NCBI GenBank assembly: GCA_916048095.2
Contig: OU696579.1
Span: forward strand, 2,852,001 to 2,916,000
Length of the DNA: 64,000 nucleotides
DNA from: Sacculina carcini
Taxonomy: Eukaryota > Arthropoda > Thecostraca > Sacculinidae
Direction: 5' to 3'
Of this stretch, positions 35,501 through 42,246 are shown piece after piece. Below the pieces are notes generated by a model that saw nothing but the letters and a program-made list of their open reading frames with translations, was not told where the DNA came from and searched no databases. The translations under genes and the position numbers were made by a program. How positions within the stretch are numbered: position 1 is the stretch's first letter; each line of letters opens with the position of its first letter.

Positions 35501-37420
35501 CTTCATCTCCTTGTCCGACTTGAACGGATCATTCTTGGTTCAATTGACGACGATGGTTCGTAACGCACTGAATCTCATTTTGGTCAACGAGACAAGAAGT
35601 GATAGAGAGGCGGACAATTTGTCGAAGGAGAGTTCCTTCCCGTTAGCGATGTCGACCAGGGAGATGGGACTGAGTACTACTCGACACCCCATCCAGATCC
35701 CTGCTGAGTGACCCTGCTCCTTGTACTGATACAAAGATGGAGCGTAGATGTTTCCGTCGGAGGTGCACAATAACCATAACTTGTATCCGAATCGAATGGG
35801 TTTTCCTCGAATGAACAGCTTCAGGTCGTGATGGCCGTAATACTTTATGATCATCTCCTCGATTGAGAGTCTTGGAAACCCCCCAATGCCTACCTCAACT
35901 TAGAAGAATATCAGCCTCAACCTCATCGACATCGAGGCCAAGGTCGTCCAGGAAGACCACAGCCTCATTCATAGTTAGATCACAGCGTGCAGACAGTCTA
36001 TTGAAAAATATATGACATTTGAAATACACCCACTATACGCTACGGTGTACCCTACGGCGCTCTCCGGCAGTGATCTATTTTTAGATCACCCTGAAAATCC
36101 TAGAAAATAAAATATTAAATTTTGTTTTAGTATTTCACCATGTATAATGAACCTAATTATACAAAAAATAACTTATTTCAATAAGCCTACTTCATTAATT
36201 TTATGGTCGCCGGTTAATGGGTTAATTCTCACTCATGTTTAAATTATTTCACATTGGATGCTAACCTCTATTCATCAAACACAATATATAAATAAACAAA
36301 CTCGGACACACCTGATAACGGCCACTTGTTCAGCATGCGAGTGCAGTCGTGTGTGATCGAGCAATTGCGTCGCCATGACAACCGGCGCGATGACGTCACC
36401 GGGCGCCACATCAGTGACGTCATCATTGGCGCTCGTGTGCGAAATGGTCGCCCGCACCACGCACAACAGCAATGACTGACAGACAACAATACGTCATCAA
36501 CAACAGTCGTTGTGTGTATGTTTATGTATGTGCGTGTGCGTGCAAGTGTTCGCGAATATGTACAGTGAAAAGCGATTCATGGATACAACTGTCGTCAAAT
36601 AAAATCAAATTAAAAAAACATATATTACCAAATAGAGTACAACAGAGATTTAAAAAAGTTTTAAATACCTGAATTCAATAAAATTGACGTTTTCTGTAAT
36701 AAACACTGAATTAAATTGATTCGCTAATTTATTAATTAAACAAACCCACCACAACGGAGCGCCGCTGTGACAATTGCGACAGCGCCGCGACGAACGCGTG
36801 ACGAGAATGGCCGCACAGCGCAACAATCGCGCCGGCTGGGGCGTATTTGATTCGCTGAGTGTGCGCCAATACACACAGCGTACACACGTACTGCCCGCAT
36901 AACTGCCCGGGCATATTCTGGCCATCCAGCGAATATCATACACAGACGACAAGAGAATTAAAACATGAATACAAAATCAAAAAAATATGACAAAAAAGTA
37001 GATTTCTCGACTTAAGGAGCGATAATCCACCTGGGTTGGCTCCTGTTGCAGAAGAAGTTCGAGGTTCGAAGTTCGAGTATTGCAGTCGTTCGGTGGTTGA
37101 ATAAAAATGGAAAAATAAGAGGTATAATTACATGTCAACGCATGTGTAAAGAAAATATTTTACAAGAGAATATATGTTTAAAAATACATATGGTAATCAT
37201 ATCATAACCCAGCGGTAGGGGATAAGAATACTGCCGCCGTACCCGCTGCGTGTCGTAAGAGGCGACTAAAAGCGGACCCATCTGCTTCTTCCCTCCCTGT
37301 ACTGCCACACCAAGGGTGGAGCGATAATCCAACAGGGTTGGCCCCTCCTTGGATTAATGCAGCTGTCTCCTGTCCTATCCCTCTACCCGAACTATAAAAA
37401 AAATCATATCAAGTTATAGA

Positions 37421-37452
<32 letters not shown>

Positions 37453-38844
37453 AGCTGGCATACACTGACCTTGATCAACGAGACAAACAGCGTGTCGCAC
37501 AGTCGCGCCGACAAACACGCACCACCCACACCACCACTGCCACAGTTACCACCGTCGCTTCCACTACCATTACCACCACCACTGCCGCCACAGAGCTGCG
37601 CTACAAGCACACACGTGCCAGCACGCAGCGACGCCACGTGCGAGCGCAGGCCGCGCAACAAATGCGCCAACAACAGCGCCATCTGTGGCTCGGACGGCCA
37701 ACTAGTGGAGGCAGTGCGGCGAACGTGGCGCAAACAGCCCGACACGCAACCAACGTAGAAGGCGACGGCCGTGTCAACACCCGGACCGTGACCGCCGCAT
37801 ATCTGTACATTATGGTGGGTCGAGTTTTAGATTCAAGTTAGTGTTACGTTCAGATAGACGAAGTTTTTGTGTAGATTTCGAAAACATGTATTATATTGCG
37901 GTTACTAAAATCACGTTTCCCGGAAATGCATTTAAAGTTGCATATCAAATGTAATTGAGCGTGTGCGGAGGATATTTTACCCAAGGTATAATGTTAAATT
38001 AGATATGAATTCGAATATTCTTTTGGCGCACGACAGGTGCAGTGTTTCACGTTATTTCGAAAATACTGAATATATTACCATCAGTACAAATATCAGTATA
38101 TGTACATCAGTATATATACGACATGCGAGAATACGCAAGCACAGCGAGCGAGAAGGAAATCAACAAAAAGTGGCAAATCACAGAACGCTAGTGAGAATGA
38201 AAATCAGGGATAACAGAGAGATGAACAGAAAATAAAATAAAAACCACACACAAAAAGACAGCGAACAAAAAACTATGAAGTGTGAGAAAAAGCGACAAAC
38301 GAACGAACGAATAAATGTTTTATATAAATGAATAAATTAACGAATTAATTGAATGATGAATGAATAAACGACAATAAAGCCAGAACCTTAATAATCTTCT
38401 TATTCATGACGCAGATAAACTTGAGCAGGCCTATATCTCGCGCGCACTGCGCATACAGCGTGTGCTTGGCCAGCGGCACGCCAGGCTTCTGCAGCGGTAA
38501 CAGCCAGCGCCACCTGGCGGCCGGCGACGAAAAGTCGAACAGTTGAATGACGCGCACAAACAGCGGTGCGTCGTGGTGCGCCAAACAGCAGCGCATCAGC
38601 GCGTCCACGTTGAACTGGTGAATGTGAAAACTAACGCCGCACACAAACAAACACACACACACACACATGCCTACACTCACATACGTGATGGTGCATTAAA
38701 TATTGATAGTAAAACCATCGTTGGTTTCTGGTTGCAAAACACGTAGGATGTATTGACTCTTATGAGTGCATGCATGTGTGTTTGTTTGATGAAAAGTTCC
38801 TTGTGTACATCCTGCTCAAAGCAACCCAGATTACATACACATAA

Positions 38845-38876
<32 letters not shown>

Positions 38877-40700
38877 TCAAACACAGACATACACAATCTG
38901 TGTGGGGCATTTGCAGAATGTGGACGTGCATCAATGTGTTCTACTGGTAATTATTTCTGTGCGTAGCTGGCTGGTGTAGTTTGTGTGTATTTTGTATTGC
39001 ACGTGCTCAACTGAACAATCATGGATGAAGCCGTTTAGAAACAATTGCTTGACAATTAAGAGAATGCCTTCCACAGCGCTACGCAATCTGTCACCGATGT
39101 ACTTATGAGCAGATTCATAAAGCTGGAGAGAACTGTTCGTGAACTAATTAAGAACCTGGAGTTCAACCAGGAACAGGTGGGAACTTTGCAGAAAGAAGTG
39201 GAAGAAAATTGACTGCAGGAATCTGGTCAGATGCAAGGAGCAACTGAAATCGCAAGAAGATAGAATCAACAACCAATGCGACCACAACAGGCGAAAAAAT
39301 CTTCGATATGCGGAATATGCGAGTCTTACACTGTCGACATCTTGGAACAGTGCTCTATTAGTTTAAAATGAATGACGAAAATTTGAAACTTGGTGACATG
39401 ATGATTGAAAGTGCACACCGAGTGAGCGAAACTCCATCGGAAAACACTCGTCACGTCGTAGTGAGGTAGGACAGGACGAGACACCGTCATCAGGAACACT
39501 TATGACATCTAGGGCACCAACATATTCATCGGAGAGGACCTGTTCAAGAACTTTCTTGATAACACATGAACTACCGCAGATGACACCGGCCAGAGCTGAT
39601 GGGATAGTAGAGTTCTTCCAGCAGTCTCGACTCATAATACGAGACAGTGACACATGTGTGGTCTCACGGTGTGGTCTCACGGCCGACACTCCAAAGTGCC
39701 AGTGACAGCAGCGGTGGGAACACCGGCCTACTCTTGGGGCAATTCAGTCCACAGCGGGGACAACCGCTAGTCTGCAGCAGCGCCGAGGGAGACGCCGGGC
39801 GTTGCGGACAAACATCGGGACACGCAGGTGGATCATGTGGGCGACTTGGAGGTGCCCACCTCACCACCCACAGTAGTCGAATTAAGAAGTGTGGTTTCTC
39901 ACTCGTTGCTCGGCCCTCCATATGACGAATTATAAACTTTGTATTTAATGGAACACAAACTGATGATGTGGAAAAAAACAAAAACAAAAAACACGACGCA
40001 GGTAAAAATCTCTGCGCGAAAACATCGCTGAACAATAAACACAGACAAAACTATGCACGTCCGAGTCAGCACACACGCCACACACCGCCTCCGAATTTCC
40101 TTCACACAATAATCGATCACTCGCACACAGGCATACAAACCCGTCCAGAGACGCCTAAGCACACTTGCACACAACTCGTCTCTATCATCAAGTGCAAACA
40201 GGCCAGCCTATACGCACACACACGCACACATGTAAATACACAAGTTCAAACAATGAAGCCCAGACAAACACACATACACGCAAACTCGAGCACGCGTACA
40301 CTTACTAATGTAATCATTCATACGTACACACACAGATACAATTATTAGTATATATACAATCACACTTCACCTGCTCCTATGTTTTCTCGTCAGAATATCG
40401 TCTCACATGCTGCTAATTATCTGCACACATTGCAAGCGTAACTGAAAAACCGTATGTATAGGACGGTACAACAAATAAATGTGTCTTTCAATCACACACA
40501 TCATCATCATCATCATTTGCAGCTGTATTGATATATTTGTGAATTTGAATTGATTTCTACGTGTTCCTGGCCGTAATTGTCCTCACAATTAATTAAAAAT
40601 GGCATGTCCACCAAACAGCTACGGCTCGATGATCTTGTGTCACATGTTATTTTTCCACTGTGCTTTATTACTCTATTGCATGCTATTTTGGCAAATATAC

Positions 40701-40737
<37 letters not shown>

Positions 40738-41671
40738 AACACAGGCACATTGTCACGCACCGGTAGACGAGCCACTCGAGTGCCTTGTGTGCGGGCTTGA
40801 GTAGAAAGTGGCCACTGAGACGACATAAACATCGGTCGATGCACGCGTCTAGGCGCTCGTTGGCCTCGCGAGTCAGCACGGCACGCTGCACACTTTTGGC
40901 GGACTCGGAGAAGAGTGGCGCTTCGAACTCCACCAGCGACGCGTCGAGACGAACTATGTCGCAAAAACCGTCCATACCTGTCGCCGATCACGGCCAAACA
41001 AACACATACACACACGCACACACTCACATTCATACATACACTGGCTCACATTCGCCTATAGAGGTTCAGAAACCCACATTACTCGTCAAACGTTTGCGAT
41101 CACTACCTCGGGTGGTAGCAAACGCTTGACTAAAAAAGGTGTTTTTTGAACCAGTAATTATTCGGAGGACATCTGCGATCACCAGAGGTCATACTTGATG
41201 ACTGATGATTGTGTAAGATCGCACGGGAAATCCATGGTTTGCTGTGAGAGCTGAGAGTGAAATAATATCTGTCACACTACACTCCGGGAGTTCTCCCTTT
41301 TTATGACGAATCGCTGATGGTCATACATGATTTTGCCATAATTATGCCTAAATTGAAAGATTTACCACGTCAAACATTTACTCAAATCATTAACTAAAAA
41401 GTTACTGACTTCCTGTACGCTGTTTCTGAAAAACCACTAGTAACCCTCCCTATGATTGAATCACTGAGAAATACAAAAACAAACGCGGCAATCCCGCTGA
41501 ACCGAGGTCATCTACCACTGAGCACACACCCAGCTTGAAAACCGTGTCGCAATCAAGAAGCGCCGCCTCTTTGCGGTCGAACAACAGCGAAGGCCGCGTC
41601 TTGCGCTGCACAATCAGCGACGACTGTGGTGTGGCAAGACTGGCCAGTTGCTGGGCCAATGGGGTGACCAT
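16595..41671 (-). CDS. HEATR1: HEATR1/UTP10 homologue, exons 1-17 (5' half of gene)
   Basis: Seventeen minus-strand exons join in phase into 1260 codons (human HEATR1 is 2144 residues). The product is a nucleolar HEAT-repeat protein of the t-UTP/SSU processome, needed for pre-rRNA transcription and 18S processing. The start is the ATG at 41671, giving MVTPLAQQLASLATPQ against human MTSLAQQLQRLALPQ. Strong blocks are FEAPLFSESAKS, HFLLKPAHKALEWLVYRFHI, FVRVIQLF, WLLPLQKPGVPLAK and AAFFQAISSIDVQRR. All introns carry GT/AG ends and every phase agrees. No stop or frameshift was seen, so it should be a working gene. The C-terminal half lies outside the window or beyond a repeat-filled intron of at least 16.6 kb. 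Homology is from memory. Confidence 0.93.
17001..17279 (-). CDS. HEATR1: HEATR1 exon 16
   Basis: 93 codons, phase 0. Acceptor gcattttcag|TTA. LASASVTAALSFSHPLLL, RLLTARLQLFTPATARWLC and ESGVFDTWSQALAQHAVV occupy the place of human DPKSLDIFIKAVHTTKELY. Donor gcg|gttggt, then (TG)n. Confidence 0.8.
17665..17854 (-). CDS. HEATR1: HEATR1 exon 15
   Basis: Acceptor (TG)n-tgcatgcag|G. ALIECMRSAPVAHLSALLGC to IQCHLLRLLASSIHRVSQ. Donor caa|gtgtat, chosen because it gives phase 0 for exon 16. Similarity to human QGVNGEMVLSQLLPMAEQLL is weak. Confidence 0.72.
17888..18660. repeat. CA-rich block with tandem 80-bp unit
   Basis: (CA)n tracts enclose two copies of a unit at about 17976-18050 and 18058-18130: cattacattaagacatg, then tatatcgcgcttt, cacccgagggtct and aaaagagctcaaa, closing in (CA)n. 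The rest to 18660 is ACA-rich low-complexity sequence. It lies in intron 14 of HEATR1. Confidence 0.7.
18660..19434 (-). mobile_element. CR1-like LINE fragment, RT C-terminus
   Basis: An open minus-strand frame reads LKLNSDKTKYILFPSS, VRSLGIILDSSLSLDPHI, LQSIINKACRMIFNLPSG and ILGPRIYNRLSPSIRSIKYL, the thumb and C-terminal end of a CR1-group RT. It is 5'-truncated at a (CA)n tract and about 258 codons are intact, so it is a fairly recent insertion. It sits in the same orientation as HEATR1, within intron 14. Confidence 0.85.
19437..19595. repeat. (CA)n microsatellite, about 150 bp
   Basis: Nearly pure CA with a few cagtttagtatac interruptions. The open frames read through it are artefacts of the dinucleotide repeat. 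Confidence 0.95.
19994..20414 (+). pseudogene. N-terminal zinc region of the R2-like LINE
   Basis: The start ATG at 19994 gives MATLNATCVVCNAAARAG. A frame change near 20064-20070 moves to CKIIFLRNKDHNMSCNRSG, then NCQLAPMNRSC and AGCRLARCLAVGV. This resembles a nuclear-receptor DNA-binding domain: Cys-X2-Cys, 13 residues to the expected third Cys, CK.IF, a Cys-X5-Cys pair and the hallmark C-X2-CRL-X-RCL-X-VG. Spacings of 13 (usual 15) and 8 (usual 9) are slightly short. A PHD-like finger follows in the same frame: ISCAACEQIYHLTCVGV, then AWHCRGC (about 20280-20380). A second frame change near 20400 leads to the RT frame. NR identity is inference from the motif; DNA binding is not shown. Confidence 0.55.
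20415..23038 (+). pseudogene. R2-like LINE: reverse transcriptase and restriction-like endonuclease
   Basis: One frame runs 2.6 kb with no frameshift but five stops: TAG at 20858, 21572, 21995 and 22301, and TGA at 22052. RT blocks: KSSSGGLDGLRLMYV, GGLRPIAVGSIFRRIASKL, VKLDVANAFNCVNRRTLL, GVQQGDSLGPALFAIAVDP, YVDDATIGG and LKTTKCEAIGL. The C-terminal region has a knuckle CHCGSMTDRWGHHSLSC, then RPDGITIFPFRRGKSLVWDA, the PD...D core of the nuclease, and a Lys/Arg-rich helix AAEETKRRRYMDL. All five stops can be read as C-to-T changes of CAG or CGA. Confidence 0.85.
23126..23269. repeat. LINE tail and (CA)n beside exon 14
   Basis: The A9 tail of the LINE passes into (CA)n at about 23136-23157. 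A second (CA)n at about 23230-23262 sits just inside the donor of exon 14. No gene. Confidence 0.8.
23270..23442 (-). CDS. HEATR1: HEATR1 exon 14
   Basis: Acceptor gtgtgtag|ATT. IRAAAVDICRLMSSIEG continues the HEAT repeat (human VRRAAIQCLQALSG), then SSLLPLIKHAATTAHAQLVL. The donor gtcagtgtgtatg runs straight into (TG)n. The next intron is 5.4 kb and holds two LINEs. Confidence 0.9.
23574..23816 (-). CDS. HEATR1: HEATR1 exon 13
   Basis: 81 codons, phase 0. The acceptor gttcacag|CCA was chosen over the next AG because it keeps the frame. FLASVWTTQSTVAACSTSEL, ISARVILRASGS and FLAPLLLALMSQHEQ align with human FCSVLWTYGSSL and SSPVVTSLLINLGSP. Confidence 0.88.
23986..24122 (-). CDS. HEATR1: HEATR1 exon 12
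   Basis: Acceptor (TG)n-tgtgcag|AC. DGCHGDRWWSLLVRLFCASS, then VFYQTIIASIVRARQ, phase 0 at ccag|gtgcgg. Similarity is weak; both splice sites and phase fit. Confidence 0.72.
24398..24620 (-). CDS. HEATR1: HEATR1 exon 11
   Basis: Acceptor gtttgcag|GTG. VKHAGTAMSGDLQRLM to GVVLARAFFCVLSAIIDTA matches human FHVILSVLVSCCSSL. The donor gtgtgtgtgt is itself the start of a (TG)n tract. Confidence 0.85.
24625..25300. other. HEATR1 intron, no gene seen
   Basis: Intron 10 sequence. It contains a TG-rich stretch (24960-25040) and no recognisable element. Confidence 0.4.
25300..27050. other. Probable old interspersed repeat, unidentified
   Basis: Intron 10 of HEATR1. Short broken frames occur on both strands (for example minus 26640-26416, FINARRFQRVHNLSVIVENK), as expected of a decayed coding element, but I recognise no family and no terminal repeats. 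Confidence 0.3.
27422..27723 (-). CDS. HEATR1: HEATR1 exon 10
   Basis: Acceptor cccacag|AA completes a Glu codon. ELAKLMDTACVSPG, VTSQLAERLVSARLAMTS and DAAEQVVNVLWQHAHLMR follow. It ends in phase 0 at gcga|gtgagt. The assignment rests on position and phase plus a weak match to the human helix after LLKNWEEAL. Confidence 0.82.
28020..28242 (-). CDS. HEATR1: HEATR1 exon 9
   Basis: The acceptor gttgcag lies directly after a (TG)n tract. HLLVDHLDGGDH to FTAVLPSAWRQDSPANMRL and CAAISPG fits human VCLLPFMVINNDDTESAEM. It ends one base into a codon at ccgg|gtaact. Confidence 0.88.
28322..28602. mobile_element. Small hAT-type MITE
   Basis: The left end reads GGCGTCGGCAACCC and the right end is its inverse (GGGTTGCCGACCCCGCCC), about 280 bp apart. 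TCGGCAACC ends are common in hAT elements. No coding capacity. It lies in intron 8 of HEATR1. Confidence 0.65.
28608..28645. repeat. Perfect 16-bp hairpin
   Basis: ACAAGGCACTGTCAAC, a 6-base spacer (tttgta), then the exact inverse GTTGACAGTGCCTTGT. It lies six bases after the right end of the hAT-type MITE and may be a separate insertion or part of that element's flank. Confidence 0.8.
28828..28971 (-). CDS. HEATR1: HEATR1 exon 8
   Basis: 48 codons, phase 0. Acceptor (TG)n-tttgtcag. DVSVLSSQRVALYRET, then VTLLLRTSIDTLTALVSADK, matches the HEAT helix pair around human IDVVLSAISAFEIFKEH. Donor aag|gtaccc. Confidence 0.88.
29365..30604 (+). mobile_element. Internally deleted hAT element
   Basis: Bounded by 8-bp duplications caatctac (29357-29364) and caatttac (30605-30612). 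Ends read CAGTGGTTACCGCG and, inversely, CATTGGTTTCTGCG. Subterminal sequence is rich in TTATCG. It keeps the hAT C-terminal dimerisation region in pieces: FIKYNTALPSSAAVERMFS, then GDVLNS and KLVFTKGNMQLL (about 30100-30265). Upstream fragments (29690-29950) are out of frame and the catalytic core is missing. It lies in intron 7 of HEATR1, antisense. Confidence 0.82.
30613..32091. other. AT-rich intron 7 sequence
   Basis: No exon or element recognised apart from a short piece at 31610-31650 (cattaacgtttatttatatagct) that resembles the start of the 80-bp units at 17976. Confidence 0.4.
32092..32857. mobile_element. MITE with inverted minisatellite arms and (TA)n centre
   Basis: Starts TATACCATTTGCAATTTG and ends with the inverse GCAAATGGTATA. 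Each arm contains tandem 21-bp units (gatccaaatgaaatctgattt type): about three on the left (32110-32168), and about five in opposite orientation on the right (32755-32845). A (TA)n tract of about 64 bp lies between them (32520-32583). Nothing coded. It lies in intron 7 of HEATR1, 56 bp from the exon 7 donor. Confidence 0.75.
32913..33363 (-). CDS. HEATR1: HEATR1 exon 7
   Basis: The longest exon, 451 bases. The acceptor tttcag follows (TG)n. GLFSFYLECMST leads into an Asp/Thr/Ser-rich acidic loop (SDDTDTDHNTDSGHTT), then RVRPLAALMHRRYPAAWDSA, LVQLYHPQPQQRWLAAKNL and LKSLRREQ. The block around VRPLAALM...YP matches human LIRLLESKYPRTLD. Donor acag|gtgttt. Confidence 0.9.
33370..33883. other. 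HEATR1 intron 6, unassigned part
   Basis: Begins with the (CA)n at 33367-33388 beside exon 7, followed by AT-rich sequence without a recognisable gene or element. Confidence 0.4.
34400..34575. mobile_element. Small CAGYGRCGG-end MITE in piggyBac
   Basis: Ends are CAGCGGCGGTGCCA and, inversely, CAGTGACGGCGCCAGG, about 175 bp apart. The flanks atttcgca and ccttcgag could be a decayed 8-bp TSD, which would make it hAT-like. A related end (cagtggcggcgccagg) occurs alone at 42499. Confidence 0.6.
34782..35880 (-). pseudogene. piggyBac transposase remnant
   Basis: A minus-strand DDE_Tnp_1_7-type transposase. MIIKYYGHHDLKLFIRGKPI, RFGYKLWLLCTSDGNIY and MGCRVVLSPISLVDIANGK correspond to the conserved GR.SLKQY...KP..WG.KLW.L and GL...VV blocks. 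Further pieces are NQIIFVKWNDSSFVYMATN (about 35440) and VERPEEVSGLDFTREVAVSY (about 34960). Stops and frame changes, and a foldback MITE, interrupt it. It is not functional. Confidence 0.8.
35204..35320. mobile_element. Foldback MITE, about 115 bp
   Basis: Inverted arms: the left reads TTTGGTCCTGCTTCAGTCC and the right, inversely, TTTGGTCCCGCTTCAGTCC, around a short centre with taacctaac. It interrupts the piggyBac transposase. Confidence 0.7.
36312..36475 (-). CDS. HEATR1: HEATR1 exon 6
   Basis: Acceptor gtctgtcag|TCA. It reads SLLLCVVRATISHTSAND to LHSHAEQVAVI and ends with AG, which forms a Ser codon with the first base of exon 7. Donor ag|gtgtgt. The homologous position is human PHLVVSIIHHVTGEE; the match is weak. 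Confidence 0.75.
36750..36917 (-). CDS. HEATR1: HEATR1 exon 5
   Basis: 56 codons, phase 0 at both ends (tggccag|AAT; GTG|gtgggt). NMPGQLCGQYVCTLCVLAH to VAALSQLSQRRSVV resembles the HEAT repeat after exon 4. Similarity is weak, but phases and both sites fit. Confidence 0.75.
37190..37395 (-). mobile_element. SINE-like interspersed repeat
   Basis: In minus orientation it carries TTAGTCGCCTCTTACGACAC, then gcgggtacggcgg and, upstream, ggattatcgctccaccct. The GTCGCCTYTTACGAC block is one I recall from short interspersed repeats in several invertebrates, but I cannot name the family. A second partial copy of the ggagcgataatcca module lies at 37016-37050. It lies in intron 4 of HEATR1. Confidence 0.45.
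37470..37802 (-). CDS. HEATR1: HEATR1 exon 4
   Basis: 111 codons in phase 0, acceptor tgtacag|ATATGC. It contains a Gly/Ser-rich low-complexity insert (GGSGGGNGSGSDGGNCGSGG) absent from the human protein. It ends LIK at aag|gtcagt, with a (TG)n tract 20 bases into the intron. Frame choice rests on phase agreement and AFYVGC similarity to human AFYAST. Confidence 0.88.
37835..38380. other. HEATR1 intron 3, no gene seen
   Basis: AT-rich with short repeats (catcagtatat) and no exon or element recognised. It ends at the donor of exon 3. Confidence 0.4.
38387..38630 (-). CDS. HEATR1: HEATR1 exon 3
   Basis: The acceptor gcgttag lies downstream of a (TG)n tract. FHIHQFNVDALMRCC, APLFVRVIQLFDFSS and WRWLLPLQKPGVPLAK align with human FHIHLYNQDSLIAC, FVRVIQLL and WFWLLPVKQSGVPLAK. 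It ends in phase 0 at aag|gttctg. Confidence 0.95.
39030..39750 (+). mobile_element. Decayed LINE ORF1-like remnant
   Basis: Broken frames read FIKLERTVRELIKNLEFNQE, QVGTLQKEVEEN, MIESAHRVSETPSENTRHVV and then RTRHRHQ. A coiled coil followed by ESAHR...RHVVVR is the pattern of a coiled-coil/RRM ORF1 as in L1-like and related LINEs. Many stops. It lies in intron 2 of HEATR1, antisense. Confidence 0.5.
39751..40720. other. HEATR1 intron 2, CA-rich, no gene
   Basis: ACA-rich sequence at 40040-40360, a (CAT)n at 40500-40515 and (CA)n at 40703-40735 beside exon 2. Nothing coding is supported. Confidence 0.5.
40761..40977 (-). CDS. HEATR1: HEATR1 exon 2
   Basis: The acceptor gcgacag|GT follows a TG-rich stretch. 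It reads VRLDASLVEFEAPLFSESAK to HFLLKPAHKALEWLVYR. The donor CG|gtgcgt is followed by a (TG)n tract. The last codon (CG+T) is shared with exon 3. Confidence 0.95.
41503..41671 (-). CDS. HEATR1: HEATR1 exon 1 (coding part)
   Basis: 56 codons plus one base. MVTPLAQQLASL, then SLLFDRKEAALLDCDTVFKLG, matches the conserved N-terminus. The donor is ctcg|gttcag, and the split Gly codon is completed by exon 2 (DLG-MDGF). Confidence 0.93.
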
Positions 41672-42245
41672 GTCGGCGTGCGCGTGTGTTTCTTGAGAGT
41701 GGTGAACACTGTACACCGTGCAAGAAATCGTTCACCTGTCAATAACATACGACAGCTGTGTAGTACAGTACAATACACGATTAAGTTAAGTACAACTGTA
41801 AACGAGCTAGCGAGACTAGCGCCATTCCGAAATTCAGTGCAGTCAAACAGCGAATTGAAGCCGCTTAAAAGTGTAAACTCACATTCAACAACAGCAGTGT
41901 ATTTCGTGTAGCGCTCATTACACTGTGTAATCAATTTTTGTTTATGCAGATTTTGGTATTTCTATATACTAAATTTGACATGCTTATTACTATGGTGTAT
42001 TTTTGGTCCGCTAAGAATCAAGAAAAGTTGCGTTAACAATCCTAAAAGTTTCGCTAAAAAGTTGCATAATATTATGTGCAGAAATTTTACTAAAACCTGT
42101 AAGAGGTAGTGAAAATTAATTAATTATGAAACACAAACGTTTTGTGAGAAAAACTTGCACTTTTCACGTAACAATAACTTGACCAACACAAACACAATAA
42201 GTTTTAAGCATTAGCGGTTATGCTAGGATTGCATGCTTCATGAAT
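41672..42245. other. HEATR1: 5' leader and upstream region of HEATR1
   Basis: Sequence upstream of the HEATR1 ATG. No TATA box or other promoter element can be assigned with confidence, and the transcription start is unknown. No upstream gene is seen. Confidence 0.35.
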
Positions 42246-42246
42246 A

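Larger units (their letters stand above)
33888..36221 (-). mobile_element. Degenerate piggyBac element with nested MITEs
   Basis: Bounded by TTAA on both sides (33884-33887, 36222-36225), with inverted ends CCCATTAGCCGGC and CCCATTAACCGGC. The palindrome GTGATCTAAAAATAGATCAC occurs near both ends, at about 33903 and 36069 (inverted form), and at about 34239. Minus-strand transposase pieces are present. Two smaller elements are nested (34400-34575 and about 35204-35320). It fills intron 6 of HEATR1. Confidence 0.85.
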
